Origin: Burkholderia cepacia ATCC 25416
Lineage (GTDB): Bacteria; Pseudomonadota; Gammaproteobacteria; Burkholderiales; Burkholderiaceae
Direction of reading: 5' to 3'
Assembly (NCBI RefSeq): GCF_001411495.1
Contig: NZ_CP012982.1
Location: 2,542,001-2,606,000 of the forward strand
Length of the DNA: 64,000 nucleotides
The notes beneath the pieces were generated by a model. That model saw only the letters and a list, made by a program, of their open reading frames with translations. It made no database searches and was not told the origin of the DNA. Shown here in pieces: positions 8,608 through 17,697 of the stretch; within the stretch, counting starts at the first letter, position 1, and every line of letters starts with the position of its first letter. The position numbers and the translations under genes were made by a program.

Positions 8608-10371
8608 ATGACGTCACGTCGTGCCGCATCGATTGCATCTCGCATCTCAACGCGCATCCCAACCCGCGTCTCAACCCGCTTTCCGCTTCATCGCTCACCG
8701 CCGCTCGGGCGCCCCGCGCCGCGTCTTCGCTGGGCCGCCGCACTGGCCGTCGCGTATCTCGCCGTTGCCGGCTGCGCCGCGCAGGCCGACAACGCGAACC
8801 GGGCCGCCGCGCAGGCGGTCGATCAGTCGGCGGCGCCCGCGACGGCCGCGGTTGCCGGCCCCGCGTCGGGCACGCTGCTGCCGCCGCCGAGCCAGCTCTA
8901 CGGCGACCTGTTCGTCGCGGTGCAGACCGCGCAGATCTATTCCGACCAGAAGACCTTCGTCGACGCGACGCCCGACAGCGATCCCGCGACGATCGTGCAG
9001 TTGTATCAGCAACAGAAATCGCAGCCGGGCTTCTCGCTGAAGGCGTTCGTCGGCCAGCATTTCACGCCGCCCCCGGAAGGCGGCGTCACGCCGCCGCCGA
9101 ACCAGACGCTGCGCCAGCACATCGACTGGCTGTGGCCGCAGCTCACGCGCACGAGCACGACGGTGCCGCCCTACAGTTCGCTGATTCCGCTGCCGAAGCC
9201 GTATGTCGTGCCGGGCGGCCGCTTCCGCGAAGGCTACTACTGGGATACCTATTTCACGATGCTCGGGCTGCAGGTGTCGGGCCGCGAGGATCTCGTCGAC
9301 GACATGCTCGACAACTTCGCCCATCTGATCGACACGATCGGGCACATCCCGAACGGCAACCGCACGTACTACGCGAGCCGCTCGCAGCCGCCGTTCTTCG
9401 CCTATATGGTCACGCTTGCCGCACAGGCCGAAGGCGACAAGGTCTACCAGAAATATCTGCCGGAACTGCGCAAGGAGTACGCGTACTGGATGCAGGGCGA
9501 AACCACGACGCCGCGCGGGCAGGCCGCGCGCAATGTGGTCGCGATGCCCGACGGCGCGGTGCTGAACCGCTACTGGGATGCGAGCGATACGCCGCGCGAC
9601 GAGTCGTATCTCGAGGACGTGACGACCGCGAAGTCGGCGCCGGGGCGTCCGGCGAACGAGGTGTACCGCGACCTGCGCGCGGGCGCCGAAAGCGGCTGGG
9701 ACTACAGCTCGCGCTGGTTCGGCGACGGCAAGACGCTCGCGACGATCCGCACGACGTCGATCGTGCCGGTCGACCTGAACAGCCTGATGTTCCATCTCGA
9801 GACGACGATCGTGAAGGGCTGCGCGCTCACGCGCGACGTGGCCTGCGTGACCGATTTTTCCGGGCGCGCGGCGCGGCGTGCGGCCGCGATCAACCGCTAT
9901 CTGTGGAACCGTCGCGGCTACTACGGCGACTACGACTGGCAGTTGCGCAAGCCGCGCGACGCCGTGACGGCCGCCGCGCTGTATCCGTTGTTCGCGGGCG
10001 TTGCGTGGCCCGAGCGCGCGAAGGCGACCGCGCGCGAGGTGCGCAAGACGCTGCTGCAGCCGGGCGGCCTCGCGACGACCACCGAGAACACGGGGCAGCA
10101 GTGGGACGCGCCGAACGGCTGGGCGCCGTTGCAGTGGATCGCGATCGACGGGCTGCGGCGCTACGGCGAACCGGCGCTCGCGAAGGACATCGGCACGCGT
10201 TTCCTGTCCGACGTGAAGCACGTGTATGCGACCGAAGGCAAGCTCGTCGAGAAATACGTGGTCGAAGGCGCCGGCACGGGCGGCGGCGGGGGCGGCGAAT
10301 ATCCGCTGCAGGACGGCTTCGGCTGGACCAACGGCGTCACGCTGAAACTGCTCGGGCTGTACGGCGAGTGA
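8608..10371 (+). CDS. treA: Periplasmic alpha,alpha-trehalase, GH37
   Basis: 587 residues from the ATG preceded by AAAGGAGGGG. A basic N-terminal stretch is followed by a hydrophobic helix ending in V-A-G-C, a lipobox-like site near residue 51, so the enzyme is exported and perhaps lipid-anchored. Both GH37 signatures are present: [15 protein letters not shown] and [10 protein letters not shown]. The catalytic acid lies in [10 protein letters not shown], and the Gly-rich [20 protein letters not shown] near the C-terminus carries the catalytic base. It hydrolyses trehalose to two glucoses in the periplasm. The convergent OprB porin gene may serve sugar entry. Confidence 0.95.
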   Translation: MTSRRAASIASRISTRIPTRVSTRFPLHRSPPLGRPAPRLRWAAALAVAYLAVAGCAAQADNANRAAAQAVDQSAAPATAAVAGPASGTLLPPPSQLYGDLFVAVQTAQIYSDQKTFVDATPDSDPATIVQLYQQQKSQPGFSLKAFVGQHFTPPPEGGVTPPPNQTLRQHIDWLWPQLTRTSTTVPPYSSLIPLPKPYVVPGGRFREGYYWDTYFTMLGLQVSGREDLVDDMLDNFAHLIDTIGHIPNGNRTYYASRSQPPFFAYMVTLAAQAEGDKVYQKYLPELRKEYAYWMQGETTTPRGQAARNVVAMPDGAVLNRYWDASDTPRDESYLEDVTTAKSAPGRPANEVYRDLRAGAESGWDYSSRWFGDGKTLATIRTTSIVPVDLNSLMFHLETTIVKGCALTRDVACVTDFSGRAARRAAAINRYLWNRRGYYGDYDWQLRKPRDAVTAAALYPLFAGVAWPERAKATAREVRKTLLQPGGLATTTENTGQQWDAPNGWAPLQWIAIDGLRRYGEPALAKDIGTRFLSDVKHVYATEGKLVEKYVVEGAGTGGGGGGEYPLQDGFGWTNGVTLKLLGLYGE

Positions 10372-10411
10372 CGCGCGGCACGGGCCGCGCGCTTGCCCCG
10401 CGAGAGAACGC

Positions 10412-10449
10412 ACGGGCCGGACTGTCGCGTAAGCGGCCGTCCGGCCCGT
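10412..10449. terminator. Bidirectional hairpin between treA and oprB
   Basis: A perfect 11-bp stem (ACGGGCCGGAC at 10412-10422 with GTCCGGCCCGT at 10439-10449) lies between the convergent trehalase and porin genes. It has no T-run in either direction. Confidence 0.55.
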
Positions 10450-10467
10450 GTCTGCATCCGGCGTGCG

Positions 10468-11940
10468 TCAGAACACGATCGTCGTGCGCACGCCGACCAC
10501 CGTTTCGTCCCCGATGCGCGCACCGGCCGCGTTCGGGTTCGGGATGCCGCCGCCCGGACGGAAGAAGTGCTGCAGGTCGGCCTGCAATTGCCACCACGGC
10601 GTGACCTGGTACTGGTAGGTCGCCTCGACGACCGTTTCCGCGCGGCGTACCGGATAGCCGGGTGTCGTGTATGCGCCGGTGTCGCCGTCGAGGCCGCGCG
10701 CATGCGAGCCGATCTTCGTGTAGCCGACCGCGAGACCCGCGACGTCGTTGTCGCGTCCCTTGAACGGCGCCTTCAGCGTCACGCCTGCATTGGCGGCGAA
10801 ATCGACGGTATTGCGATCGCCCGGCGCGCCCATCACGCGCGCGAACACGCCCACCGAGCGCGGGCTGTCCGGCGACGGCCGCCACACCATCTGGTCCGCG
10901 ACCGCATAGAAACTGTAGTTGCCGCGATGCGTGGCCGGCATGCCGTTGCTCGCCGGATTCGCGAGCGACAGGCCGTCGGTGCCGTAGCGCGGATCGTTCG
11001 CATGCTGCGACTGGTACCAGAAGCCGAGCTTGTACGTGCCCGGCAGGCCGGCCGGCTGCGGCGCCTTCGGATCGGCGGGCGGCGCGTTCAGCGCATACTG
11101 CACTTCGCCGATCACGAACGCGCCGCTGCGCAGGTTGAAGTTGGTGCCGTGCGCGTTCAGCACCTGCGCATCGCCGTCGGTGCGGCCGGCCGGGTTGCCG
11201 TCGAACACGCCGACCATCGCGGTCCACGCATCGGCGGGCTTCACGCGCAGCCGCACGCCGAGCGACGACATCGGATACGCGGGGCCGCCGGCCGGCAGAT
11301 CGGTCGACGGCAGCACGGGCCAGCCGAACGTGGCGTTCATGAAGGCCGCCGCGTTCTGGCTCACCATGAATTCCTGGTCGACGCTCTGCTGGCCGACCTT
11401 CACGTCGACCTTGCCGTCGAGCAGCGACTGCTGGTACCAGAGCTCCCACAGGCGCGTGGTCGAATTCGCCTCGATGCCGGTCGCGGTCTGCAGCGTCTGC
11501 AGATAGCGCTGCGTGAGGTTGGTGCCGTGAATCTGCAGCGCCGACACGTTGAACGTGCCGCCCGGCAGGCCGACCGCCTTGCCGGTGTCGACGTCGAAGC
11601 CGAATTGCGTGAGCCCCTGGTAGGCGCCGCCGCGACCCGTGCCGCCCGACGTGTTGTACAGGTACTCGCTGGTCTCCTGCAGGTTCAGCGTGATGCCGTG
11701 ATCGCCCAGCACGTCGCGCAGGCCGCCCATGTTGCCGAGCAGGTTCGAGCGCTCCCCGAAACCGGTGGGCGCGGCGGCCTGTTGTGCGGGAGCGGCGGCG
11801 TCGCCGGCGCCGGCCGCCGGTTCGGCCGCGGCGGGCGGCGAAGATTGCGCGAACGCGGGAGCGGCGGCGAGCGACAGCAGCAGCGCGGCGAGCGCATCGA
11901 GGCGGAGCGTGCGCGGAACGTGTTCGAGAGGGTTCTTCAT
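10468..11940 (-). CDS. oprB: Carbohydrate-selective porin, OprB family
   Basis: 490 residues with a signal peptide (MKNPLEHVPRTLRLDALAALLLSLAAAPAFAQ) and a disordered Ala/Pro/Glu stretch to about residue 60. The body is a beta-barrel: GNMGGLRDVLGDHGITLNLQETSEYLYNTSGG, TRLWELWYQQSLLDGKVDVKVGQQSVDQEFMVS, and the C-terminal strand VVGVRTTIVF ending in Phe as outer-membrane barrels do. OprB porins let glucose and other sugars through the outer membrane. The start has CGGAG upstream. A small membrane protein gene lies upstream on the same strand and may be co-transcribed. Confidence 0.93.
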   Translation of the reverse strand: MKNPLEHVPRTLRLDALAALLLSLAAAPAFAQSSPPAAAEPAAGAGDAAAPAQQAAAPTGFGERSNLLGNMGGLRDVLGDHGITLNLQETSEYLYNTSGGTGRGGAYQGLTQFGFDVDTGKAVGLPGGTFNVSALQIHGTNLTQRYLQTLQTATGIEANSTTRLWELWYQQSLLDGKVDVKVGQQSVDQEFMVSQNAAAFMNATFGWPVLPSTDLPAGGPAYPMSSLGVRLRVKPADAWTAMVGVFDGNPAGRTDGDAQVLNAHGTNFNLRSGAFVIGEVQYALNAPPADPKAPQPAGLPGTYKLGFWYQSQHANDPRYGTDGLSLANPASNGMPATHRGNYSFYAVADQMVWRPSPDSPRSVGVFARVMGAPGDRNTVDFAANAGVTLKAPFKGRDNDVAGLAVGYTKIGSHARGLDGDTGAYTTPGYPVRRAETVVEATYQYQVTPWWQLQADLQHFFRPGGGIPNPNAAGARIGDETVVGVRTTIVF

Positions 11941-12042
11941 GTGGGCTCCGTTGGTGGTTTGATTAGTGAGGCTGAAGAAGCGAAAACGTGATGCGGGAAG
12001 CGTGGCGGGACTGTCGCGCAGCACGGCTGCGCGACGGAAGAT

Positions 12043-12312
12043 TTACGGCAGCCAGCCGCCGATACGCCACACTTGCGCGAAGCCGAGGCGCGGCGCGGCC
12101 GAGCACAGCAGCGCGACGAGCGCGACCGCGGCCGCCATCACGGCGAACAGCAGGCAGTCGAGCGGGCGGGGCGCTGCCGGCACGTGGGCGAGCGCCGAGC
12201 TGCGCCAGTTGCCGAGCGCATGGGCGAGCGGCGAGAGGCCGGAAACGAACGAGCGGTCGCATGCGACATGCACGATGCGCTTGAGCCTGACCGCGAGCGA
12301 TTGAAGAAACAT
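12043..12312 (-). CDS. Small single-span membrane protein, unknown
   Basis: 89 residues starting at an ATG with GGAGGC seven bases upstream. A basic amphipathic N-terminal region (SLAVRLKRIVHVACDRS) is followed by one hydrophobic span at about residues 52-70 (LLFAVMAAAVALVALLCSA) and the end IGGWLP. It lies 102 bases upstream of oprB on the same strand. I do not recognise a family. The ribosome site and position support a real gene; no functional evidence was found. Confidence 0.5.
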   Translation of the reverse strand: MFLQSLAVRLKRIVHVACDRSFVSGLSPLAHALGNWRSSALAHVPAAPRPLDCLLFAVMAAAVALVALLCSAAPRLGFAQVWRIGGWLP

Positions 12313-13211
12313 GACGCTGCCTCCGTCCGGTCCGGCGAAGGCCGGACGACGTGATCGAGCGCGGGCGCGTGACGCGGCCCGCGATCGGAGGGTGGAACGT
12401 AACGGAGCGTGCAACGGACGAACCGGCGATGGCCGGCCCGGAAGGAAGCGCGCTAACCCGACGAATGCGAGCTAGCGGCGTAAGACATGCGTCTGGCTGC
12501 TATCTCGCGATGGCTTGGCCGGCCTGGACCGGCGTCGAACTGCAACTAGAGCATGTGTCCACGGAGGGACTCCTGTGATGAATTGCGGCGGATTGTATTC
12601 GCGTCGTTTGCTGCAGTGCAAGTAAAAAACGCATGAAAGGCGCCGTGTGTGGCGGACGCATCGCCGTGGAGCGCGAGGGTGCGAGGCCGCCACGACGAGG
12701 CGACGGCCCGGTGCCGCGCCGTTGTTCGCACACATCGGATGGTGACCGTGACATGACGCGCTGAAAGGTTTCGGCACGTCGTTTCAAGGGCAATTCTTTC
12801 AGTGCCGAGAAGGCGGAAATTTATTTCGGGAAATGGGGTTTGGCGGGGTTGACTTCACTTTCGGGCCGTCCATAGAATCCGGCATCTTCACTCTTGGGGC
12901 CGCCGCCTTGGACGCCTGCAGTAGTCGATCTTCGAACGAAATTTCCGCCTGAGCGACCGACGTCCGCGCCTCATCGAAGCCGCCGTTTGTCCCCCGGGCA
13001 AACGGTGCGCGCAGCAGTATTCCGCAGCAAATTCCTACGTGCACCCTGATTCGCGCCGGTTAGCGTGATGCGTTTTCGCATGCGCCGCCCGGTTTCACCG
13101 CCGCCCGGCAGGCGGCCGCGTTCGCGCACGCCTTTCCCCGGCGCGCGAATGCCGGCCCGCACGTCTGACGGCGGTCAACCGTGTTCTCCGGAACACCGCA
13201 CAGGAGCCGCC
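12313..13211 (+). other. Intergenic region and long leader of the Nramp gene
   Basis: About 900 bases without a convincing gene. The left part is the divergent upstream region of oprB and its small partner; a very short frame (12578-12625, MNCGGLYS...) has a possible ribosome site but is only 15 codons. The right part downstream of the promoter at 12849 holds hairpins CCGTTTG/CAAACGG (12983-12989, 12999-13005) and GTGTTC/GAACAC (13181-13186, 13191-13196). It looks like a structured leader, which I cannot assign to a known riboswitch. Confidence 0.4.
12849..12878 (+). promoter_or_regulatory. Candidate sigma70 promoter for the Nramp leader
   Basis: TTGACT (12849-12854) and TAGAAT (12873-12878) are separated by 18 bases, close to consensus in an otherwise G+C-rich stretch. 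It would start a transcript near 12885, giving a 750-base leader before the Nramp start at 13636. Confidence 0.5.
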
Positions 13212-13298
13212 ATGAACGACAGTGACAGTTGTCCCTTATGCCCGTTGCACGCACAGACCCTTTTGAACCCGGGTCGCAGGGACAATCCGGCCGACTAG
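13212..13298 (+). CDS. Short leader ORF 1 (Cys-containing, 28 residues)
   Basis: MNDSDSCPLCPLHAQTLLNP and a short tail, preceded by CAGGAGCCGCC. It has a C-P-L-C-P-L-H cluster that could bind a metal or act as a regulatory nascent chain. It lies just after the GTGTTC/GAACAC hairpin and upstream of the Nramp gene, so a role as leader peptide is possible. Support is limited to a good ribosome site and context. Confidence 0.4.
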   Translation: MNDSDSCPLCPLHAQTLLNPGRRDNPAD

Positions 13299-13381
13299 CC
13301 TGACACGCCGTTCAGGCGCCGGACTGGCCCCGCGCCCACCACGCGGCCGGCACGCTTGCCGTCGCCGCACGGAGCCAGACC

Positions 13382-13519
13382 ATGAACTTCGGCCTTCTGC
13401 TGTCGAATCTCCCGCACGTCACGGAATCGCGCAACCACTACGACGCGATGCTGATGCTCGACGCCCGTCCGCGGGTGTTCTCCCGCCTGTTGAACCGGCT
13501 GAAATCGCTGATCCGCTGA
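13382..13519 (+). CDS. Short leader ORF 2 (45 residues)
   Basis: MNFGLLLSNLPHVTESRNHY and on to NRLKSLIR, preceded by GGAGCCAGACC. Its codon usage is Burkholderia-like. The C-terminus is basic and amphipathic (RVFSRLLNRLKSLIR). It lies 83 bases after leader ORF 1 and 116 bases before the Nramp gene. No family is recognised. It could be a small membrane-associated protein or a leader peptide. Confidence 0.5.
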   Translation: MNFGLLLSNLPHVTESRNHYDAMLMLDARPRVFSRLLNRLKSLIR

Positions 13520-13635
13520 AAGAAGCGCCGAGCGCGCCTCGGCATGCGCACGCGCGGCCGCCATCGGGCGGTCGCCCCGCGCGCATCCCAAGGTCGCACG
13601 CTCACCAGATAACCATTAGCCGTACGGAACACATC

Positions 13636-15282
13636 ATGTCCACGCCATCCAACGTTTCTCCACCGATCGCCGTCGAACGCGCCGCTGTGCTCGACGAGGC
13701 CCACCTTGGCGACATCCGCGGTGCGCTCGGTACGATCGCGCATCACGACACCGGCACGCGCGGCTCGTGGTGGGCGCGCCTGCGCACGCTGCTGGCGATC
13801 ATCGGCCCGGGCCTCATCGTGATGGTGGGCGACAACGACGCCGGCGCATTCGGCACCTACACGCAGGCCGGCCAGAACTACGGCACGACGCTGCTGTGGA
13901 CGCTGCTGCTGCTCGTGCCCGTGCTGTACGTGAACCAGGAAATGGTGCTGCGCCTCGGCGCGGTGACGGGTGTCGGCCACGCACGGCTGATCTTCGAGCG
14001 CTTCGGCAAGTTCTGGGGCGCGTTCAGCGTGATCGACCTGTTCCTGCTCAATGCGCTCACCATCGTCACCGAGTTCATCGGCATCACGTTCGTGCTGGAT
14101 TTCTTCGGGCTACCGAAGGTCGCGGGCGTGTGCGTGGCCGCGGCGCTGACCATGGCCGCGGTGAGTACCGGGGATTTCAGGCGATTCGAGCGGTTCGCGA
14201 TCGGGCTGTGCGTGCTGAGCCTGCTGCTCGTGCCGGTGCTCGTGTCGATCCATCCGCCCGTCGCGCAGATGACGCGCGATTTCTTCGTGCCGAACTGGCC
14301 CGCGCACGCGAAGCTGTCGGACGTGATGCTGCTCGTGATCGGCATCGTCGGCACGACCGTCGCGCCGTGGCAGCTGTTCTTCCAGCAGAGCTACGTGATC
14401 GACAAGCGCATCACGCCGCGCTTCATGAAGTATGAAAAGGCCGACCTGTGGATCGGCATCGCGTTCGTGCTGATCGGTGCGGTCGCCATGATCGGTTTCA
14501 GCGCCGCGCTGTTCAACGGGCATCCGGAAGCCGGCAACTTCGCCGACGCGGGCGGCATCATCGCGGGCCTCGAGAAGTATGCCGGCCGCACGAGCGCAAC
14601 GCTGTTCGCGGTGGCGCTGCTCGACGCGTGCATCATCGGCGCGGCGGCCGTGTCGCTGTCGACGGCCTATGCGATCGGCGACGTGTTCAAGATCCGCCAC
14701 TCGCTGCATCGCGGCGTGTCCGATGCGAAGGGTTTCTATCTCGTGTATTTCGGCATCGTCGCGGCCGCGGCCACGTTGGTGCTGATTCCGGGCAGCCCGC
14801 TCGGCCTGCTGACCGAAGCGGTGCAGACGCTCGCGGGCGTGCTGCTGCCGAGCGCGACGGTGTTCCTGCTGGTGCTGTGCAACGACCGCCAGGTGCTCGG
14901 CCCGTGGGTCAACTCGACGAAGCTCAACGTGTTCACCGGTGCGGTGATCTGGGTGCTCGTGCTGCTGTCGATCATCCTCACTGCGTCGGTGATGTATCCG
15001 GATATCAGCGGCGAAGCGATCGTCGACGTGCTGGTCGGCGGCACCGTGCTCGCGATCACGGGCTATATCGCGACGGTATTGATCCGTCGCAACAAGCGCG
15101 TGATCGAACCGGCGATCGATCGCACGTTGCGCGACACGTGGCGCATGCCGCCGCTCGATACGCTCGAGCCGCAGAACATGACGCTGGCGACGCGAATCTG
15201 GATGGCCGTGCTGCGCGGCTATCTCGTGATCGCGGTCGGTCTCGTGATCGTCAAGGTGGTGCAGATGACGCTGCTGAAGTAA
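13636..15282 (+). CDS. Nramp-family divalent-metal transporter, divergent metal site
   Basis: 548 residues with about 11-12 membrane spans of the SLC11 fold. TM1 reads GPGLIVMVGDNDAGAFGTYTQAG, where Mn/Fe transporters have D-P-G-N, and TM6 reads GTTVAPWQLFFQQS, where they have M-P-H. The Met that gives classical Nramp its preference for transition metals is thus Ala. In the studied Nramp-related Mg2+ transporters (NRMT) this Met is also replaced by Ala, so Mg2+ or another hard cation is a plausible substrate; MntH-type Mn2+ uptake should not be assumed. The N-terminal 45 residues are an unusual hydrophilic extension. Downstream lies a 14-bp terminator stem. Confidence 0.9.
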   Translation: MSTPSNVSPPIAVERAAVLDEAHLGDIRGALGTIAHHDTGTRGSWWARLRTLLAIIGPGLIVMVGDNDAGAFGTYTQAGQNYGTTLLWTLLLLVPVLYVNQEMVLRLGAVTGVGHARLIFERFGKFWGAFSVIDLFLLNALTIVTEFIGITFVLDFFGLPKVAGVCVAAALTMAAVSTGDFRRFERFAIGLCVLSLLLVPVLVSIHPPVAQMTRDFFVPNWPAHAKLSDVMLLVIGIVGTTVAPWQLFFQQSYVIDKRITPRFMKYEKADLWIGIAFVLIGAVAMIGFSAALFNGHPEAGNFADAGGIIAGLEKYAGRTSATLFAVALLDACIIGAAAVSLSTAYAIGDVFKIRHSLHRGVSDAKGFYLVYFGIVAAAATLVLIPGSPLGLLTEAVQTLAGVLLPSATVFLLVLCNDRQVLGPWVNSTKLNVFTGAVIWVLVLLSIILTASVMYPDISGEAIVDVLVGGTVLAITGYIATVLIRRNKRVIEPAIDRTLRDTWRMPPLDTLEPQNMTLATRIWMAVLRGYLVIAVGLVIVKVVQMTLLK

Positions 15283-15321
15283 CGCAGGCCGTCTGCCAGG
15301 AAGCGGCGCCGCGCCGCAGCC

Positions 15322-15357
15322 CGCACATGCCGGCCTCCGTGGCCGGCATGTGCGTTT
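15322..15357 (+). terminator. Rho-independent-like terminator after the Nramp gene
   Basis: A perfect 14-bp stem (CGCACATGCCGGCC at 15322-15335 with GGCCGGCATGTGCG at 15341-15354), loop of 5, then TTT. It also lies 44 bases before the end of the convergent LuxR gene. Confidence 0.75.
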
Positions 15358-15397
15358 ACGCGCTTGCTTGCGGCACGTCGCACGCGCCGCGCGACGG

Positions 15398-16303
15398 TCA
15401 GATCAATTCGAGCTTCGACGTCAGGTACGTGAGCTGGATCCGGTTCGCGACGCCGAAGCGCTTGCGCAGCTTGCGCAGGTGATAGTCGACGTTGTGCGCG
15501 CTGGTGTCGAGGCGCCGGCCGATCTCCTTGTCGGATGCGCCTTCGGCGATGCCGAGCAGCAGTTCCTGCTCGAACGGCGTGAGCCCGTTCACCGCGCGCT
15601 CGCGCGATGTCGAGATCAGCTGCGGCGACGCGAACTTGTGTACCGACAGCCCGATCGACAGCGCCTGCTCGATCGTCGCCGGCGTGATCCATTCGCGCGT
15701 GCGGCGCGGCGCGGTGAAGCTCATGAACGCATGCAGCCGAGTGCCGGGCACGGCCATCGAATACATGATGCCGCTGCACATCCCGTCGTCCTGCATCGTC
15801 TGCAGGAAGCCGTCGAGCGCGGCCGGCGTCGCGCGCGGGCCGGCGTCGCGCTCGCGGTGTTCGCGGCGCAACTGCTGCAGGTCCCACACGATCGGCATGT
15901 TGCACACGCGTGCGCCGAGCGTGCGCGGATCGACGTCGTGATGGTGGTGGCGCACGTAGTCGCCGCGGTAGGTGGACGGCGTGAATGCTTCGTGCAGGTA
16001 GAGACTTTCGACCCGCTCGTGCGCGAATTCGAGCGCGAAGTACGCGAACGTCGAGAAACCCGTCAGGTGCAGCAGGCTTGCGACGATCCGGCTGCGCTCG
16101 GCCGTGCTCTGCGCGTGCGCGAGCGTATCGGCCACGCCGAGTTTCGGCGCGTGCGGCTGCGTGACGTCGCCGCGTTTCACGTCGTCGCACCAGACGACCT
16201 GCACGGGGCGCTCCCGCAGCGCGTCGGGGCACGCGCTGGGCCCGTGCGACGGGCGGGGAAAGGTTGAGGCGACCGCTTCTTCATGCAATGCAATGTCGGA
16301 CAT
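15398..16303 (-). CDS. LuxR-type regulator with autoinducer-binding domain
   Basis: 301 residues, start chosen for GAGGG upstream of MSDIALHEE. The N-terminal region fits the Autoind_bind fold: FSTFAYFALEF, then TYRGDYVRHHHHDVDPRTL, and MPIVWDL keep the Asp-Pro and Trp that line acyl-homoserine lactone pockets. The C-terminal LuxR HTH reads LTPFEQELLLGIAEGASDKEIGRRLDTSAHNVDYHLRKLRKRFGVANR. No luxI-type synthase gene is in the window, so it is a solo or reads a remote signal. It diverges from a second LuxR gene across 284 bases carrying a 20-bp dyad. Confidence 0.88.
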   Translation of the reverse strand: MSDIALHEEAVASTFPRPSHGPSACPDALRERPVQVVWCDDVKRGDVTQPHAPKLGVADTLAHAQSTAERSRIVASLLHLTGFSTFAYFALEFAHERVESLYLHEAFTPSTYRGDYVRHHHHDVDPRTLGARVCNMPIVWDLQQLRREHRERDAGPRATPAALDGFLQTMQDDGMCSGIMYSMAVPGTRLHAFMSFTAPRRTREWITPATIEQALSIGLSVHKFASPQLISTSRERAVNGLTPFEQELLLGIAEGASDKEIGRRLDTSAHNVDYHLRKLRKRFGVANRIQLTYLTSKLELI

Positions 16304-16431
16304 GTGCCATCCCTCGGAATCGACGCATCTCGCCTGACGGCGGCCGTATCGTGTACGGCCGTCGCGGCGGTGCGATCGAGCATCGGTGTGATATGCGCGG
16401 ATCGTCATCCATGACGCAGCGCGGGGGCATT

Positions 16432-16451
16432 GTACAAAAACGCTTGTGTAC
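16432..16451. promoter_or_regulatory. 20-bp dyad between divergent luxR genes, lux-box-like
   Basis: GTACA (16432-16436) and TGTAC (16447-16451) are separated by 10 bases, giving the 20-bp dyad geometry of LuxR-family operators. It sits 128 bases upstream of one regulator and 136 bases upstream of the other. A second dyad, CGGCCGT/ACGGCCG (16341-16347, 16355-16361), lies in the leader of the leftward gene. Confidence 0.4.
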
Positions 16452-16587
16452 GCGTAATATGCCGTAATACTAATGGCGGCGGAAGATTCCTATTCGCACG
16501 CAAATAACGAAGACCAGAAAATCCATCGAGACAAGACCAGATCGTGACGGGGCGCAGGTTCACATATTGGGAAAGGGCGGGCTCCTC

Positions 16588-17421
16588 ATGACATACGCTG
16601 ACGGCGCACCACGCGTCGAATGGTTTTCGCAGGCCGATATTGCAACGGCCGCGGCTTATTCGAATGAATATCAGGCAATCGGGCACTACGTTTTTACCGG
16701 CGCGCAAATCGAATTCGGTAAAACCGACCCGGCTTTGGTCGATTTCGCGCAGTGCCATGCGCGCTTGCGGCAAATCGGTTTCAGTACGCTCGGTTACGGC
16801 GCTTTCGAAATGATCGGGCGGCGCATCCTGTGCGCGCACCTGCTTCGCGACCTCGCTCCCGCGACGTTCATGCAGCCGTTTTTCGAGGGCATGCTCTACG
16901 AGAGCGACCCGCGGTTCGCGCAGGTGCGGCAGAGCGGTTTTCCGGTCGCGTGGCAGCTCGACGAGATCGAGGCGGCCGCGCAGGGCAGCGGCGACCGCAA
17001 GATGCTGGCGCTCGCCGGCCATCTGCGTGCGCACGCGATGAACAGCGGCGTGCTGTTCGGCCTGTCGGCGCCGCGCCTCGACCTGCGTGTCGCGGTGAAC
17101 GTGACGTCGGAGACGCACGGCACCGAATGGATCGACGATCGCGTGATCGGCGGCGCGCTGTCGGTCAGCCTCGCGGTGCATCGTGTCGCGCTGCCGTTCC
17201 TCGAGGCACGCATCGCGCGCATGCGCGGCTTCGCGCTCGGCGACGAGCAACTACAGGTGCTCGACCGCCTCGTGCACGGTCTGTCCGACCAGGAGATCGC
17301 GAGTGCGCTGCGTACATCGCTGCACAAGGTCGGCCACCATATCCGCTCGCTCGAAAAACTCTTCAACGTGCAGAACCGCGCGCAGCTCGCCTACCTGGCG
17401 GCCCGCCGGCTGCCGTCCTGA
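16588..17421 (+). CDS. Second LuxR-type regulator, divergent ligand domain
   Basis: 277 residues from the ATG (an upstream TTG at 16567 would add 7). The N-terminal domain shows IGFSTLGYGAFE, SDPRFAQVRQSGFPVAWQLDEI (the Asp-Pro and Trp are kept), and NSGVLFGLSAPRLDLRVAVNV. The C-terminal HTH reads LGDEQLQVLDRLVHGLSDQEIASALRTSLHKVGHHIRSLEKLFNVQNR. It is only weakly like its divergent neighbour, so the pair is not a recent duplication. It reads towards the asparagine synthetase gene, 276 bases downstream, and may control it. Confidence 0.85.
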   Translation: MTYADGAPRVEWFSQADIATAAAYSNEYQAIGHYVFTGAQIEFGKTDPALVDFAQCHARLRQIGFSTLGYGAFEMIGRRILCAHLLRDLAPATFMQPFFEGMLYESDPRFAQVRQSGFPVAWQLDEIEAAAQGSGDRKMLALAGHLRAHAMNSGVLFGLSAPRLDLRVAVNVTSETHGTEWIDDRVIGGALSVSLAVHRVALPFLEARIARMRGFALGDEQLQVLDRLVHGLSDQEIASALRTSLHKVGHHIRSLEKLFNVQNRAQLAYLAARRLPS

Positions 17422-17697
17422 CGCCGCGCGTCCGTCGCGTTCGTCCCCGTTTTACCCCGCGATCGATGACCGTCGGGCCGGCCCGTGCGTGGCCGGCCCG
17501 ACGGGCTGCTGCGGCCGCGCGCGCCGGCGCGCCGCGCACACGATACTTGACAGCGGTTTTTTCGAGTGATTGGCGAGTTCACCTATGAATTATTGCTGAT
17601 TTATTTCTTCGTAATATGGCCCGGTCGTCACGCCGGATGGCGGGCCGCGAGGTTGCGCCGTGCGTGACGGAACTGGTCAACAGGGGCAGACAAATCA

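Noticed and set aside
13438..13980. Minus-strand open frame opposite the start of the Nramp gene
   Set aside because: It is an antisense frame of a clear transporter gene; long antisense frames are expected at this G+C content.
13636..15282. Naming the Nramp gene mntH
   Set aside because: The DPGN and MPH motifs that define Mn2+/Fe2+ transport are both replaced.
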